Assembly (NCBI GenBank): GCA_963743595.1
Contig: CAVURW010000022.1
Location: 1 to 56,480 of the forward strand
Direction: 5' to 3'
DNA: 56,480 nt
From: CAVURW01 sp963743595
GTDB taxonomy: Bacteria > Verrucomicrobiota > Verrucomicrobiia > Methylacidiphilales > UBA1321
In this document: one piece after another, positions 21,494 through 30,906 of the stretch
Numbering within the stretch: the stretch's first letter is position 1
How the letters are laid out: each line of letters starts with the position of its first letter
Position numbers and translations under genes: made by a program
The notes under the pieces: generated by a model
Database searches by the model: none
Told to the model about the DNA's origin: nothing
Seen by the model: the letters and a program-made list of their open reading frames with translations, nothing else

Positions 21494-23740
21494 ATGTCAT
21501 CGCTCCGCCTCCTATTGGCCCTTACTCTCTGTCTTGTTGCCTGTGCAGTTGCAGACGCGAAAAAGACCCCACCTACGCCGACACCAACGCCGCACCCAGG
21601 GACGGTGCCCGCTCTGCCGTTGGTCGCGCATCCCCCAGCTTACTATTTCACGGCGAGCTACGATCCCCGGTATCAAATCATCGGTGTTGGACAGATGACC
21701 GAGACTCAGGCGAAAACCGCGAATCACTACCGATTTACGTTCAATGCAGATGGTTCCATGGCTCGCGTGGAATATTTTCGAACAGCCAAGATTCCGGCGA
21801 TCGATTCCTATTTTACTGCTGCTCGAATTGAGATCGCCCGATCAATCGATCCCGCCACACACTCCAGGACGGAAACCCGCTCCTTTTTCGATACGGCGGG
21901 CAAGCCAGTTGAGGATGACGCCGCCGAATTGTTATCCGTGAACGCAACAGGTGGAGTCGAATCGATCACCTGTTTAAACGACCACGGAACTCCGGCTAAC
22001 GATTCAAACGGGGTGTGCCGCTACGCCCGGAAGATGGATGGAAAAGGGCAAGTCATCGATCTCACCCGCTACTCGGTCGATTCCCAAGGCCAGTTCACAC
22101 AAACCATGGACTCAGACGGGCAATACGAAACGAAAGATGCTTACGATGATGAGGGGCGAATCGTTGAACGGGCTAATTTCGATGCAGTCGGCAATCTCCA
22201 TAACAATCACGATGGAATCGCGATCACACGAACGGTCTACAACCTGTTTCCCGATTACACCCTTTATCAAGAGAGCTATTTTGGTTCCGACCACGTGGCC
22301 GTGACCGACAAGCAGGGCATTCACATGAAACGCCTGCAGCATGACAAGCGGGATTTCATCGTTAAAGAGACCTATTTTGATACCCGGGGCGCGCCGTGTG
22401 AAGACACAGAAGACAGAAACAGCCAGGAGGCTCCCCTCGCCTCCTTCGATTACCTCCACATCTTTAAAGACCTGCCCGACACGAAAGATCATATCCACGG
22501 AAAACGTCGGACTTACGACGATAACGGGAACTTGATCGACATCGTCTATCTCGGTTTGGATGACGATCCGAAAGATGCCAAGCCGAAGGAACTGAAATCG
22601 ACCGGCTACGCGGAAATCAAGCGGACCTATGATGATCAGAACCGGGTGATTTCCGAAGAATACCTGGGCGATGACGGCTCGCCCGTTCTCTCCCGCCTGC
22701 TGGATGTTGCCTTCGTCCAACAGGAGTACGACGCCAGTGGAAATATCGTGGCCTGCCAGTATTTCGATGCGCAACACGCCCCGATCAACCACCAACTCTA
22801 TGGCGTGCCGGCCATTCGTATTGTGCGCAAGGACGGCCTGATCTTCATCTTGCTGCGAAATGCACAGGATCAACCCGCCGCTAATGAGCCGGATGGCGGC
22901 TATTACTCGCTCAGTTACAACCCGCGCATCTCGAACGTGGCCGTGGGGTCAAATAACCACAGCACCTTCTACGATAAGGATGGCGTGCGGATGACACGGC
23001 TTCAGCTTTACATCAAACGCTTCCTCTATTCCTTTAAACAACACACCCTCCACGATGACCAAGCGTTCATTCACGTGCAACTCACAGCTGAGCTCGGTGC
23101 TGCCGCAGTGGCCCTGGGAGCACTTTTAGCGTTCTGGATGAGCGTGAGAAAAGCTTCCGCGGCCGCCACGGGCCACCCCTTCGTGCCACGGCCTATTCCG
23201 CGACTCCTTGCGCTGATCGCATTCTACCTCATGGGCGAAGGGCTTATTCGGTTCATCTATGCCGTCTATTTCTACAGCTTGCAGAAGTACAACATTACGG
23301 TGAATCTCGATAATATTCACATCTTGGAAGTCGTTTTCCTAATCTACTTTGCCCTGCGCGTCTGGCGGAATGTGAACTCGATTCGCGTCTACAACGTCTC
23401 TCGGGATGACCTCACCCTGCTCATTAAGGATTTCTTCGCAAGCGAGAACCTCTCCGTGACCGCCTCGGATAAACCCTACGCCTTTGCCTCCAGCTGCCTG
23501 GAACTGCGTTTGCGCTATTTCCCCACGAAAAAGCACGCCACCGCTCGGCTCAAGACCACCGCACCCGAAGGGCGCGAACTGCGGATGCGACTCGTCGCCC
23601 ACCTCCGAAAGGGCGTCAAGAAACTGGTCGGCCCCAGCCACTCCATCTTCTTGCTGATGTACTACCCTCTGCAGGCCATCTGTTATTTTGTGGTCTGCTT
23701 TATCGGCTTGGGCGCGCTTTGGTTGCTGGTGCAAAACTAA
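21494..23740 (+). CDS. Exported YD-repeat-like membrane protein (748 aa)
   Basis: ATG 21494 begins a signal peptide (LRLLLALTLCLVACAVADA) followed by a PTPTPTP linker. The extracytoplasmic part (~70-520) is built from repeats of the form YDD.G.I(V/I)....F(D/L).(D/V)G, for example YDDEGRIVERANFDAVGNL, YDDNGNLIDIVYLGLDD, YDDQNRVISEEYLGDDGSP and YDASGNIVACQYFDAQHAP. They resemble RHS/YD or YwqK-type MORN-like repeats. The C-terminal ~230 residues hold four hydrophobic segments (AAAVALGALLAFWM, LLALIAFYLMGEGLIRFIY, VVFLIYFALRVW, and a final one ending WLLVQN) around a cytoplasmic-looking domain. No toxin domain is seen. Starts 19 bp after the CobW stop; probably co-transcribed. Confidence 0.7.
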   Translation: MSSLRLLLALTLCLVACAVADAKKTPPTPTPTPHPGTVPALPLVAHPPAYYFTASYDPRYQIIGVGQMTETQAKTANHYRFTFNADGSMARVEYFRTAKIPAIDSYFTAARIEIARSIDPATHSRTETRSFFDTAGKPVEDDAAELLSVNATGGVESITCLNDHGTPANDSNGVCRYARKMDGKGQVIDLTRYSVDSQGQFTQTMDSDGQYETKDAYDDEGRIVERANFDAVGNLHNNHDGIAITRTVYNLFPDYTLYQESYFGSDHVAVTDKQGIHMKRLQHDKRDFIVKETYFDTRGAPCEDTEDRNSQEAPLASFDYLHIFKDLPDTKDHIHGKRRTYDDNGNLIDIVYLGLDDDPKDAKPKELKSTGYAEIKRTYDDQNRVISEEYLGDDGSPVLSRLLDVAFVQQEYDASGNIVACQYFDAQHAPINHQLYGVPAIRIVRKDGLIFILLRNAQDQPAANEPDGGYYSLSYNPRISNVAVGSNNHSTFYDKDGVRMTRLQLYIKRFLYSFKQHTLHDDQAFIHVQLTAELGAAAVALGALLAFWMSVRKASAAATGHPFVPRPIPRLLALIAFYLMGEGLIRFIYAVYFYSLQKYNITVNLDNIHILEVVFLIYFALRVWRNVNSIRVYNVSRDDLTLLIKDFFASENLSVTASDKPYAFASSCLELRLRYFPTKKHATARLKTTAPEGRELRMRLVAHLRKGVKKLVGPSHSIFLLMYYPLQAICYFVVCFIGLGALWLLVQN

Positions 23741-23830
23741 TGGTGGGGTCGATTTAAACTGCTGGCCTTCTGACCGTATGAGACCATTTATACTTAGGGA
23801 ATTAAATATCCGTTTTAGAGCTCTGCCTCG

Positions 23831-24078
23831 GTCTTAAGCCCCGTTAGGGGCGATAGGACCATATAGCCCCAGGCAATGCCTGGGGTAGCACCAGAAAAAG
23901 GTCGCTCGTGCCTTTATGGTACGAGCACGATCTCTACCGACTCTAAGTCCACGATTCCTCTAAACATTCATCATTTCCACGATCTTTTTGCGCGTACCTT
24001 AAAGGCACGCGCAATGCAGGGGGATACCCCGGGTTTCACTCGGGTCTATGGTCCGGTCGCCCCTAACGGGGCTTAAGA
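23831..24078. repeat. Composite inverted repeat made of two ~110-bp folded units
   Basis: The outer arms 23831-23864 and 24045-24078 are inverted copies (31 of 34 positions) that include TTAAGCCCCGTTAGGGGCG. Inside are a perfect hairpin CCCCAGGC-AAT-GCCTGGGG (23867-23885), a hairpin at 23904-23926 and another at 23990-24011. The last two are inverted copies of one another, and the T-A pair of one stem is a G-C pair in the other. The ORF that crosses the element (23876-24076) is a by-product. The rest of the 518-bp gap (23741-24258) holds nothing I recognise. A shorter relative occurs at 36851-36910. Confidence 0.8.
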
Positions 24079-24258
24079 CTGCCAGCAGATCATCGGGCTC
24101 ATCGAGTGCGTTCTTTTCGGTCCTTCCCTATATCGGGGGTTAGCGAACATAGGCTACGCTACTTCTGAACACTCAAATTCATCGTCCCCTACAAAGCCAA
24201 TCATTTCTAACCAAAGTGCAAAATCTTCCAACTGCAAAATCCGCAACCGACAACGCAT

Positions 24259-25605
24259 TCACAAATGCTTGAAACTGCTTTCACTACGCAAAGCCTCCAC
24301 GAGCATCTCGGCAGTCGGCTCCGCTGAATTACGGCGTGTCTCGAAAAACGCTTTTGCTCGGTCTCCCAGACCGCGCCGGAGCGCCTCATCCTGTAAAAGG
24401 CGTCTCAGCTCGGACTCCAATTCCGTTTCATCGCGGACCTGCACGATTGCGTTTGCCCGGAGAAAATCGCGCAATTGCACCTCGAAATTCTGCATGTTCG
24501 GGCCGACGAGAATCGCACTGCCGGTCGGGGCCGCCTCAATGAAATTCTGGCCGCCTTTGCCGCGTAAACTCTTGCCCACGAAGACCAGTGCGGCGCGTGC
24601 GTAGACCTTCAATAACTCGCCAGTTGAGTCCACCACGACCACATCGTTCCCGGTGGCCTGTGCACCGGCTTCGACCGCACTCCTCAAGACAGCCTTCGCA
24701 ACCAATTTCTCACACAGCTCCTGGATTTCCGGCCCGCGCTCTGCGTGTCGCGGCACCAGGGCCAAACGCAGATTCGGGAACTCCTGCGAGAGTCGCATGT
24801 AGATCCCGCACAAAATGGCCTCCTCGCCGGGGTGCGTGCTTCCGCCGAGCAGCACCAGTGCATCTTGCGGCCAACCGAGTTTCTCCCACCAGCTCAGCTT
24901 CAGGTCATCGTAATCGTTTAAGGCGGCCACCTCGTACTTGAGCGATCCCGCATTAAATATTCGCTCCGGCGGAAAACCCGCCCCGCTCAAACGCGCTAGC
25001 TCCGTCTCGTCTTGAGCAAAAATCAAGGCGAGCTGATTGAGCAAAGGCCGAACCAGCCAACGCAGCGCGCGATATCGTTTTTCCGTTCGCTGGCTCAACC
25101 GCGCATTCACCAAGTAAACGGGAATTCGCCGACGACGCGCGCACCACATGAGATTCGGCCAGACCTCCGCCTCGACCAAGATGAGGATCTTCGGGCGAAT
25201 CAACCGGAACGCTCGCGTCACAAACCAAATGAAATCGATCGGATTGTAGAGCACATCCGTCTGCGCATCCTTTAAACGTTTCACGGCCAAGCCATAACCG
25301 GTGGCTGTTGTTGTGGTCACCACGGCGCGCAGCTCGGGCATTGCCGCTTTCAAGCGCCGTAGCAGAACCATCGCGATCTTCACTTCACCCACGCTCACCG
25401 CATGGATCCACAAATCGGTCTGCTGCCGACTCGCAAACTCTGCCCATCGGTGCTTCCCGAAAATTCCGAACCGCTCTTCAAAGCCTGGAAACAGATTTCC
25501 CCGGCGCAGGAGACGCTGAATGAAAAACGGCCACGTCACCAAAAGGAAAACGGCAAACACCACGTTGTAAAACAACTGAGCCAAGAAACTCAGCGCTGTT
25601 TTCAC
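24259..25605 (-). CDS. waaA: 3-deoxy-D-manno-octulosonic acid (Kdo) transferase
   Basis: 448 residues. Transfers Kdo from CMP-Kdo to lipid A precursor at the inner face of the cytoplasmic membrane, an essential step in LPS assembly. An N-terminal membrane anchor (YNVVFAVFLLVTWPFFI) is followed by DLWIHAVSVGEVKIA (GT30 acceptor site with the conserved Glu), TTTTATGYGLAV, EAEVWPNLMW, NARLSQRTEKRYR, GSTHPGEEAIL, LVPRHAERGPEI and the C-terminal nucleotide site GKSLRGKGGQNFIEAAP. Last gene of a tgt-yajC-secDF-waaA run, starting 12 bp after secDF. Its presence shows the organism makes Kdo-containing LPS. Confidence 0.95.
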   Translation of the reverse strand: MKTALSFLAQLFYNVVFAVFLLVTWPFFIQRLLRRGNLFPGFEERFGIFGKHRWAEFASRQQTDLWIHAVSVGEVKIAMVLLRRLKAAMPELRAVVTTTTATGYGLAVKRLKDAQTDVLYNPIDFIWFVTRAFRLIRPKILILVEAEVWPNLMWCARRRRIPVYLVNARLSQRTEKRYRALRWLVRPLLNQLALIFAQDETELARLSGAGFPPERIFNAGSLKYEVAALNDYDDLKLSWWEKLGWPQDALVLLGGSTHPGEEAILCGIYMRLSQEFPNLRLALVPRHAERGPEIQELCEKLVAKAVLRSAVEAGAQATGNDVVVVDSTGELLKVYARAALVFVGKSLRGKGGQNFIEAAPTGSAILVGPNMQNFEVQLRDFLRANAIVQVRDETELESELRRLLQDEALRRGLGDRAKAFFETRRNSAEPTAEMLVEALRSESSFKHL

Positions 25606-25617
25606 GATTCGTCGCCC

Positions 25618-27936
25618 CTAAGCGATCGCCTTGCCGCTATTCAGTGCCACCGGACGATCCGCTGCTTCCCGTTCCAACCACCAGGCGAGGCCAGGCGAGA
25701 TGAAGTGCGAGGAGTAGATACCCGAGGTAATACCGATGAACATCGCGAGCGAGAAATCATGAATCACCGGTCCGCCGAAAATGATCAGCGCCAAGGTGGC
25801 CAGCAAACAGGTGCCGCCGGTCAGGATGGTCCGCGCGAGAGTCAGATTCAAACTGCGGTTAATCGCCTCATAGAAAGTTCCCTTTTCCTTCATTTTCACG
25901 CCTTCACGAATCCGGTCGAATACCACGATCTTATCGTTGATGGAGTAACCCGCGATCGTCAGGAACGCGCCGACCAGCGGTAACGTCAATTCACTGCCCA
26001 TCATCGCCATGATGCTGAGCGCGATTAACACGTCGTGCAACTGCCCGACGGCCGCCGCGATTGCGTAGGACCACTCAAATCGAAACGCCGCAAAGATCAA
26101 AATACCGACCAAACCGAGCACCAGTGCGGTGAGAGCCTTGCTCCTCATCTCTTCTCCCACAGCTGCCCCGATTTCATCGATGCCCTTGTTCGAGAATCCC
26201 GCTTGCGGAAATGCCTTCTGCAGTGCAGCGACTGCCTTCATCCCCTCACCATGGTCCGTCTGGAGCAACAGGTAACCGCCCGTGGCAGCGTACTGGGGCA
26301 CCGCATCGCGGTATCCAGCCTCATCCAAGGTTTTGCGCACATCGCTGATCTCCACGTGAGTCGTGTAGCCAGCCGTCACGGAATCGCCGCCTTTGAAGTC
26401 CACGCCCAGAAGTGCATCACCGCGCGTGTACCCGGCGATCAATCCCCCCACCAAAACGAGAAACGATAACGCCAGACCCGCTTTGCGATAGCTCATGAAA
26501 TCGATTCGAGGCGACTTGATGAACTGCATCATCGAGAGGTTCGGCTTATCTCCGCGCGACAAGATCCAGTCGAAGCTGTTTCGCGTGACGATCAGGGCCG
26601 CAAATAAGTTCGCGAAAATACCCAAAACCAACGTGATGGCAAACCCCCGCAACGGGCCGGTGCCGAGCATCGAGAGCACCATCGCCGGAATCAGCGTGGT
26701 CATGTTCGAGTCAAAAATGGCGCTGAACGCGCGTTGAAAGCCGAGGTCGATGGCGGTCTTGGCCGTTTTTCCATTCGCCAATTCATCTCGAATACGCTCG
26801 TAAATCAGTACGTTCGCATCGACCGCCATACCGATCGTTAAAACGATACCGGCGATACCCGGCAGGGTAAGCGTGAAGTGCATTTGATCCATCAACCCAA
26901 AGAGCAAGACCAAGTTCACGGCCAACGCGATCACCGCAATCATGCCGCACGTGCGGTAGTAGATCACCATGAAACCGACCACCAAAATCAGCGCGAGTAC
27001 GCCCGATTCCAAGCCGCTCCGGATCGAGTCAGCCCCGAGCGACGCTTCCACCACGTTCGTGCTTAGAATTTCAATCGGTGTATCGAGCGGATTTTCAAAG
27101 ATGCTCGCCAGCTCTTCGCATTCACGGCGGGAACCCATGTTCTCAATGACGCCCTGACCGTTCAAAATGGCGTGAGCGGGATCGCTCTGGAAATGGGCCA
27201 TGCTCCGTACTTCCCCGTCCAGAATCACGGCGAGGTTTTTCCCTAAATTCGAGAGATTCAAATTCGCAAAAATCTGTCCGCCCTCGGAATCCAGAGTAAA
27301 AGCAACTTCCGGCGATCCATCCTTGCCATAGGACGCAAAGGCCTGGACTACGTGATGGCCGGTCAAGCCCACCTCACGGTTCACCGCAACTTTACTGTTG
27401 GTGACCTTGCCGTCCTTATCCGTCCTAATGTAGGGCAAGACTTCATACTGCGCCGCTTCGGGAAGCGGAAGGACCCCGTGATTTTGAGCAGCCTTTTCGA
27501 CCAGTTGCTGGGATAAACCATCGTCCGGCCCGATTCGAAATTCGAGTTTGGCCACCTTGGAGATCGTGGCTTTCGTGCGCTCCACATCCTCAGGGGCGTA
27601 GCCAGCCACCTCGATTTTCAGGCGATCAGTACCCTCCGGAACAATGGAGACCTCTTTTGTGCCTAGATAATCGAGTCGACGCCGAATCACATCGGCAGCC
27701 TGCTGAACCTGCTTTGCAGAGGGGTTCCCTGCCACTCTTACGAGCAAAACCGTGCCGCCCTTAAGGTCAGGCCCTAGCGTGATCGGTTGCCATAAGGCGA
27801 CGCCGCAGGTGATCAAGCTCATCACAATCGAGCCTAAACCGGTAAATCGCCGCTGCTCCAAAGTGTCCGCAATGGCGTACGCGATAATGAAGCCGATAAA
27901 GCCCAAACAACTGAACAAAATAATCCAAAGATCCAT
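25618..27936 (-). CDS. secDF: Fused protein-export translocase SecDF
   Basis: 772 residues joining SecD and SecF, the proton-driven partners of SecYEG that pull secreted proteins across the membrane. The N-terminus has two hydrophobic segments (LWIILFSCLGFIGFIIAYAI and SIVMSLITCGVALW) before the hallmark LGPDLKGGTVLLV. The P1 domain follows (ADVIRRRLDYLGTKEVSI), then AILDGEVRSMA and the SecD membrane block with GIAGIVLTIGMAVDANVLIYERIRDE. The SecF half starts near 480 with VDFKGGDSVTAGY and ends with AFLTIAGYSINDKIVVFDRI and FGGPVIHDFSLAMFIGITSG. The extra leading membrane segment is common in fused SecDF of several phyla. Placed between yajC and waaA. Confidence 0.95.
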   Translation of the reverse strand: MDLWIILFSCLGFIGFIIAYAIADTLEQRRFTGLGSIVMSLITCGVALWQPITLGPDLKGGTVLLVRVAGNPSAKQVQQAADVIRRRLDYLGTKEVSIVPEGTDRLKIEVAGYAPEDVERTKATISKVAKLEFRIGPDDGLSQQLVEKAAQNHGVLPLPEAAQYEVLPYIRTDKDGKVTNSKVAVNREVGLTGHHVVQAFASYGKDGSPEVAFTLDSEGGQIFANLNLSNLGKNLAVILDGEVRSMAHFQSDPAHAILNGQGVIENMGSRRECEELASIFENPLDTPIEILSTNVVEASLGADSIRSGLESGVLALILVVGFMVIYYRTCGMIAVIALAVNLVLLFGLMDQMHFTLTLPGIAGIVLTIGMAVDANVLIYERIRDELANGKTAKTAIDLGFQRAFSAIFDSNMTTLIPAMVLSMLGTGPLRGFAITLVLGIFANLFAALIVTRNSFDWILSRGDKPNLSMMQFIKSPRIDFMSYRKAGLALSFLVLVGGLIAGYTRGDALLGVDFKGGDSVTAGYTTHVEISDVRKTLDEAGYRDAVPQYAATGGYLLLQTDHGEGMKAVAALQKAFPQAGFSNKGIDEIGAAVGEEMRSKALTALVLGLVGILIFAAFRFEWSYAIAAAVGQLHDVLIALSIMAMMGSELTLPLVGAFLTIAGYSINDKIVVFDRIREGVKMKEKGTFYEAINRSLNLTLARTILTGGTCLLATLALIIFGGPVIHDFSLAMFIGITSGIYSSHFISPGLAWWLEREAADRPVALNSGKAIA

Positions 27937-27984
27937 AACCTATCCAATTTCTAATTTAACTTACCGATAAACAAATCGATTGCC

Positions 27985-28392
27985 CTAAGCCGAAGTCTTA
28001 GGTTTTTCCTTTTCCTTATTCACCACCTCTAAAATGTGAGTGCGCTTCACCTTAATTTTCACATTATCCGCCACTTTTACAAATACAGTATCAGTCTCTT
28101 CTTCCACTCCGGCAATCACGCCCAGAATGCCGCCAGAGGTAACGACTTTATCGCCCGTTTTCATGGTCTTCAGCAATTCTTCCTGCGCCTGCTTTGCGTT
28201 CTGCTGCGGACGCAGGACGGCGAAATAGAGGAACGAAAGGATCAGCCCGATGTAGATGAAACTGGTCCAGGCGGGCGCTTCCGGCGGCGGAGTTTGAGCA
28301 GCGTCTGAACTCGTGTCGCTGTTAACGGTAATCCCGGAAACCACCGGCAGCGGCGAAGAATCAGCTAAAAAAATGAGTGGGGGAAGCGTCAT
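27985..28392 (-). CDS. yajC: Preprotein translocase subunit YajC
   Basis: 135 residues from ATG 28392, which overlaps the tgt stop codon as ATGA and has AAGAGAAA upstream. A single membrane segment (FIYIGLILSFLYFAVLRPQQ) is followed by the family signature QAQEELLKTMKTGDKVVTSG and GGILGVIAGVEEETDTVFVK. YajC joins SecDF at the inner membrane. The N-terminal ~40 residues rich in S, T, P before the membrane helix are longer than in E. coli (110 aa). The gene order tgt-yajC-secD(F) is widely conserved and confirms the start choice. Confidence 0.95.
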   Translation of the reverse strand: MTLPPLIFLADSSPLPVVSGITVNSDTSSDAAQTPPPEAPAWTSFIYIGLILSFLYFAVLRPQQNAKQAQEELLKTMKTGDKVVTSGGILGVIAGVEEETDTVFVKVADNVKIKVKRTHILEVVNKEKEKPKTSA

Positions 28393-29537
28393 TGCAATTT
28401 CTCTTTTTGGGTCTGGTACTCGCTTATAAATCGCGAGCGAAATTCGGGAAAGGTGCCTTCGTCTAGTGCTTGTCGAATCTCTCGGAACAGGTGGATGTAG
28501 AAGTAAAGGTTGTGTTGACTTACGAGTACAAGAGCAAGGATTTCTCCCGCTTTGAATAGGTGTCGAATATAGGCGCGTGAAAAATTTTGACAAGCATAAC
28601 ACGCGCAACCCTCTTCCAGAACGCGTTCATCCATACGATATTGCGCTCCACGCAGGTTCATCGTACCGGCTCGCGTGTAGACCGTGGCGTGCCGGGCCAC
28701 ACGCGTCGGCAGCACGCAGTCAAAAATGTCCACACCGCGCGCGACCAACTCCACCATTTGATGCGGTTGGCCCAGGCCCATCGCGTAACGCACCTTGTTC
28801 TGCGGCAGAGACGGCACCGTGTACTCCACCGCTTTATACATCTCCTCCTCCGGTTCACCCACGCTCACCCCACCGATCGCGTAGCCGTCAAATTCCATTT
28901 CCACCAGCGCCTCGGCACAACGCTTGCGCAGATCCCCGTATCCGCTCCCTTGAACGATTCCAAAAAGCGCCTGGCGCTCGGTTGGCCGATGCTTCCCCTC
29001 TTCGATCAATCGTTGATGCTCGCGCAGCGACGCCCGACCCCACTTGATCGTGCGATTCACCGCCGCTTGCACCTTCGCTTCCTCGCACGGCCACGGCGGG
29101 CATTCGTCGAACGCCATGACGATGTCGGAACCGAGCACATGCTGTATTTGCATCGATTCAGCCGGCCCGAGGAAGAACTTGCTCCCATCCAAGTGCGAGC
29201 GAAATTCCACGCCGCGATCCGTAATCTCCCGCAATTTCGCCAGGGAAAAGACTTGGAACCCGCCGCTATCGGTCAAGATCGGGCGGTCCCATTTCATGAA
29301 CTGGTGCAGGCCGTTAAACTTCCTAAAAACATCCAGGCCCGGTCGAAGGAAGAGATGGTACGTATTGCCCAGAATGATCTCGGTCCCCATCTGGATTAGC
29401 TCTCGTTGTTCTACCGCCTTCACGCTCGCTTGCGTGCCCACCGGCATGTACTGCGGCGTTTGCACCACCCCGTGGCTCGTCTCGAGGTACCCCCGGCGCG
29501 CGTGGCTGGTCGGGTCCGTTTTTAAAAGGGTGAACAT
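28389..29537 (-). CDS. tgt: tRNA-guanine transglycosylase
   Basis: 382 residues. Swaps the wobble guanine-34 for the queuosine precursor in tRNAs with GUN anticodons. Seen: GGFQVFSL preceded by catalytic Asp90 (ILTDSGGFQVFSL), FDECPPWPC, GGVSVGEP, the nucleophile Asp273 in FDCVLPTRVARHATVYTR, and the zinc ligands Cys311, Cys313, Cys316 (CACYACQ) with His342. Length matches the family. It heads the operon tgt-yajC-secDF-waaA; the first two genes share four bases. No Shine-Dalgarno site is obvious. Confidence 0.97.
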   Translation of the reverse strand: MFTLLKTDPTSHARRGYLETSHGVVQTPQYMPVGTQASVKAVEQRELIQMGTEIILGNTYHLFLRPGLDVFRKFNGLHQFMKWDRPILTDSGGFQVFSLAKLREITDRGVEFRSHLDGSKFFLGPAESMQIQHVLGSDIVMAFDECPPWPCEEAKVQAAVNRTIKWGRASLREHQRLIEEGKHRPTERQALFGIVQGSGYGDLRKRCAEALVEMEFDGYAIGGVSVGEPEEEMYKAVEYTVPSLPQNKVRYAMGLGQPHQMVELVARGVDIFDCVLPTRVARHATVYTRAGTMNLRGAQYRMDERVLEEGCACYACQNFSRAYIRHLFKAGEILALVLVSQHNLYFYIHLFREIRQALDEGTFPEFRSRFISEYQTQKEKLQ

Positions 29538-29766
29538 AGGGAGCTTGTGGTTATATCAGCTCCTGCGGTGGTTCGGTATCGAATTTGTGGAGACCCACCA
29601 ATCAATTCGCAAAGCGAATTTGTCTAGAGCCTGTCGTGCTGTTCATGCCCTGCGTTGTCCGATACTTGCCGGTACGACCAGCATTGTCCCACGTCCACGC
29701 CGTCGTTCCTGTGGCGTGGAGAAACACAAACAGCAGTGGGGCTCTCATATTTCATCAATTTAAAAC

Positions 29767-30225
29767 TTATATTTTAGGAAAACTCTCTTCTTTATTGTAC
29801 TGGATAGAAGGTCTATCTTTCCAGAAGACAGTCAGTGAACCGCAATTTCGGCATTCAACTAACGTAACTGCCTGATTATAGAAGGCATCAAGCTCTTGAT
29901 CATTCCTTACATCTGCTTTATCGCAAATCGATTCGGCAGTCATTTTATAAATGCTACCGCCTGACGGAGCTTTTAACGAGCAGTACTTATTTCCTGTGCT
30001 CATGCTATAATAAACAAACGGAACATTTCGATTCCAAAAAATAACTAGACCATGACACTTTGCACATTCGAAGACAGACTAGCTATTAACAAGAAAACGA
30101 TCAAAAACGAGAGAAGTTAGACCAATAACGAGTTCTCGATAAGCCTCCTCATGATGCATCCAGAAACTTCCACTTGAGGAGTTTGTTGAGATAACATTCC
30201 CGCACACACATTCAATTGTTGCCAT
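29767..30225 (-). pseudogene. Two-unit zinc-ribbon-like protein interrupted by an in-frame TAG
   Basis: Read from ATG 30225, one frame runs to the TAA at 29767 and is broken only by TAG at 30079-30081. The parts before and after the stop look like two related units: unit 1 has ECVCGN, an EEAYRELV helix and FECAKCHGLVIFW; unit 2 has KYC, a QELDAFYNQAV helix and VECRNCGSLTVFW. Each CxxC pair could bind zinc. If the TAG is a mutated CAG (Gln), the protein would be 152 residues. The downstream part also has its own ATG at 30003 (78 aa) and may be made alone. It starts 24 bp after the last of two tandem membrane-protein genes. Function unknown. Confidence 0.55.
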
Positions 30226-30249
30226 AGTTTTCGACTCGTTGAAAAAATA

Positions 30250-30906
30250 TTAAAACATCAGATATTTGTCTATGTTCCCCTGCCACGTCAGTCTCAAAAT
30301 CTGCTCGATCCGTTTCAACTGCCACCTGCCGTTTTCCCTCTTTAACGTGCAATGGTATCTGTCGAGTTGCCTATTGTAGTCCCGTATCGAAATAGAGACT
30401 TCGATATCCGAGTTCCAATGAATAGCGCCGATACTGAGAACTTCTCCCCTTTCGCCAGTAATTTTGTGGAGAACACCGTTCCAATCGCTGATCGACATCG
30501 ATTTTTTTTCCACGAGAGGATCGCTATCGAATTGCTTCATAATGCCGAGACTTGGGTCGTTACCTGAATCATCAAGAAAGAGAAGTTTATGAGGCACTGA
30601 TTTCTCAGATTGAATGACGAAATATGTAAAGACGGCTAACCGAATTATGTCCTCTTCGCCCATATTTGGAATGTCCTTCAGCCCTGCGTTAATCTGCTCA
30701 TCCACCAGTATTTCTGGCGGTAGAGGAGGAGGCTTAGGGACTGGAATCCTGAAAGAAACCATTGACTTAATCGTTTCAGGAGCAGCCTGGGTTGAAACGA
30801 CAAAAGAGTTAAGCACTAAAAAGAGAATGACGTTCCCGATTAGAAAAGCCACGAAGATCATGCTTCTCCGAACTGTTCTCGGTTTAATATAAGACTCGAG
30901 CTTCAT
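30250..30906 (-). CDS. Membrane-anchored protein, paralogue of its neighbour
   Basis: 218 residues from ATG 30906, preferred to 30930 because GGGGAGA sits just upstream; it overlaps the preceding gene by 23 bp. One N-terminal membrane helix (MIFVAFLIGNVILFLVLN) and then an extracytoplasmic alpha/beta domain: NMGEEDIIRLAVFTYFVIQS, KLLFLDDSGNDPSLGIMKQF, GEVLSIGAIHWNSDIEV, YHCTLKRENGRWQLKRIEQI. The same landmarks appear in the neighbour, so the two arose by tandem duplication. The fold looks like an NTF2/SnoaL-like or nuclear-transport-like domain, but that is a guess. The gene is AT-richer than the surrounding operons, which suggests acquired DNA. Confidence 0.65.
   Translation of the reverse strand: MKLESYIKPRTVRRSMIFVAFLIGNVILFLVLNSFVVSTQAAPETIKSMVSFRIPVPKPPPLPPEILVDEQINAGLKDIPNMGEEDIIRLAVFTYFVIQSEKSVPHKLLFLDDSGNDPSLGIMKQFDSDPLVEKKSMSISDWNGVLHKITGERGEVLSIGAIHWNSDIEVSISIRDYNRQLDRYHCTLKRENGRWQLKRIEQILRLTWQGNIDKYLMF

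Noticed and set aside
23876..24076. 66-codon ORF
   Set aside because: Lies wholly inside the composite palindromic repeat.
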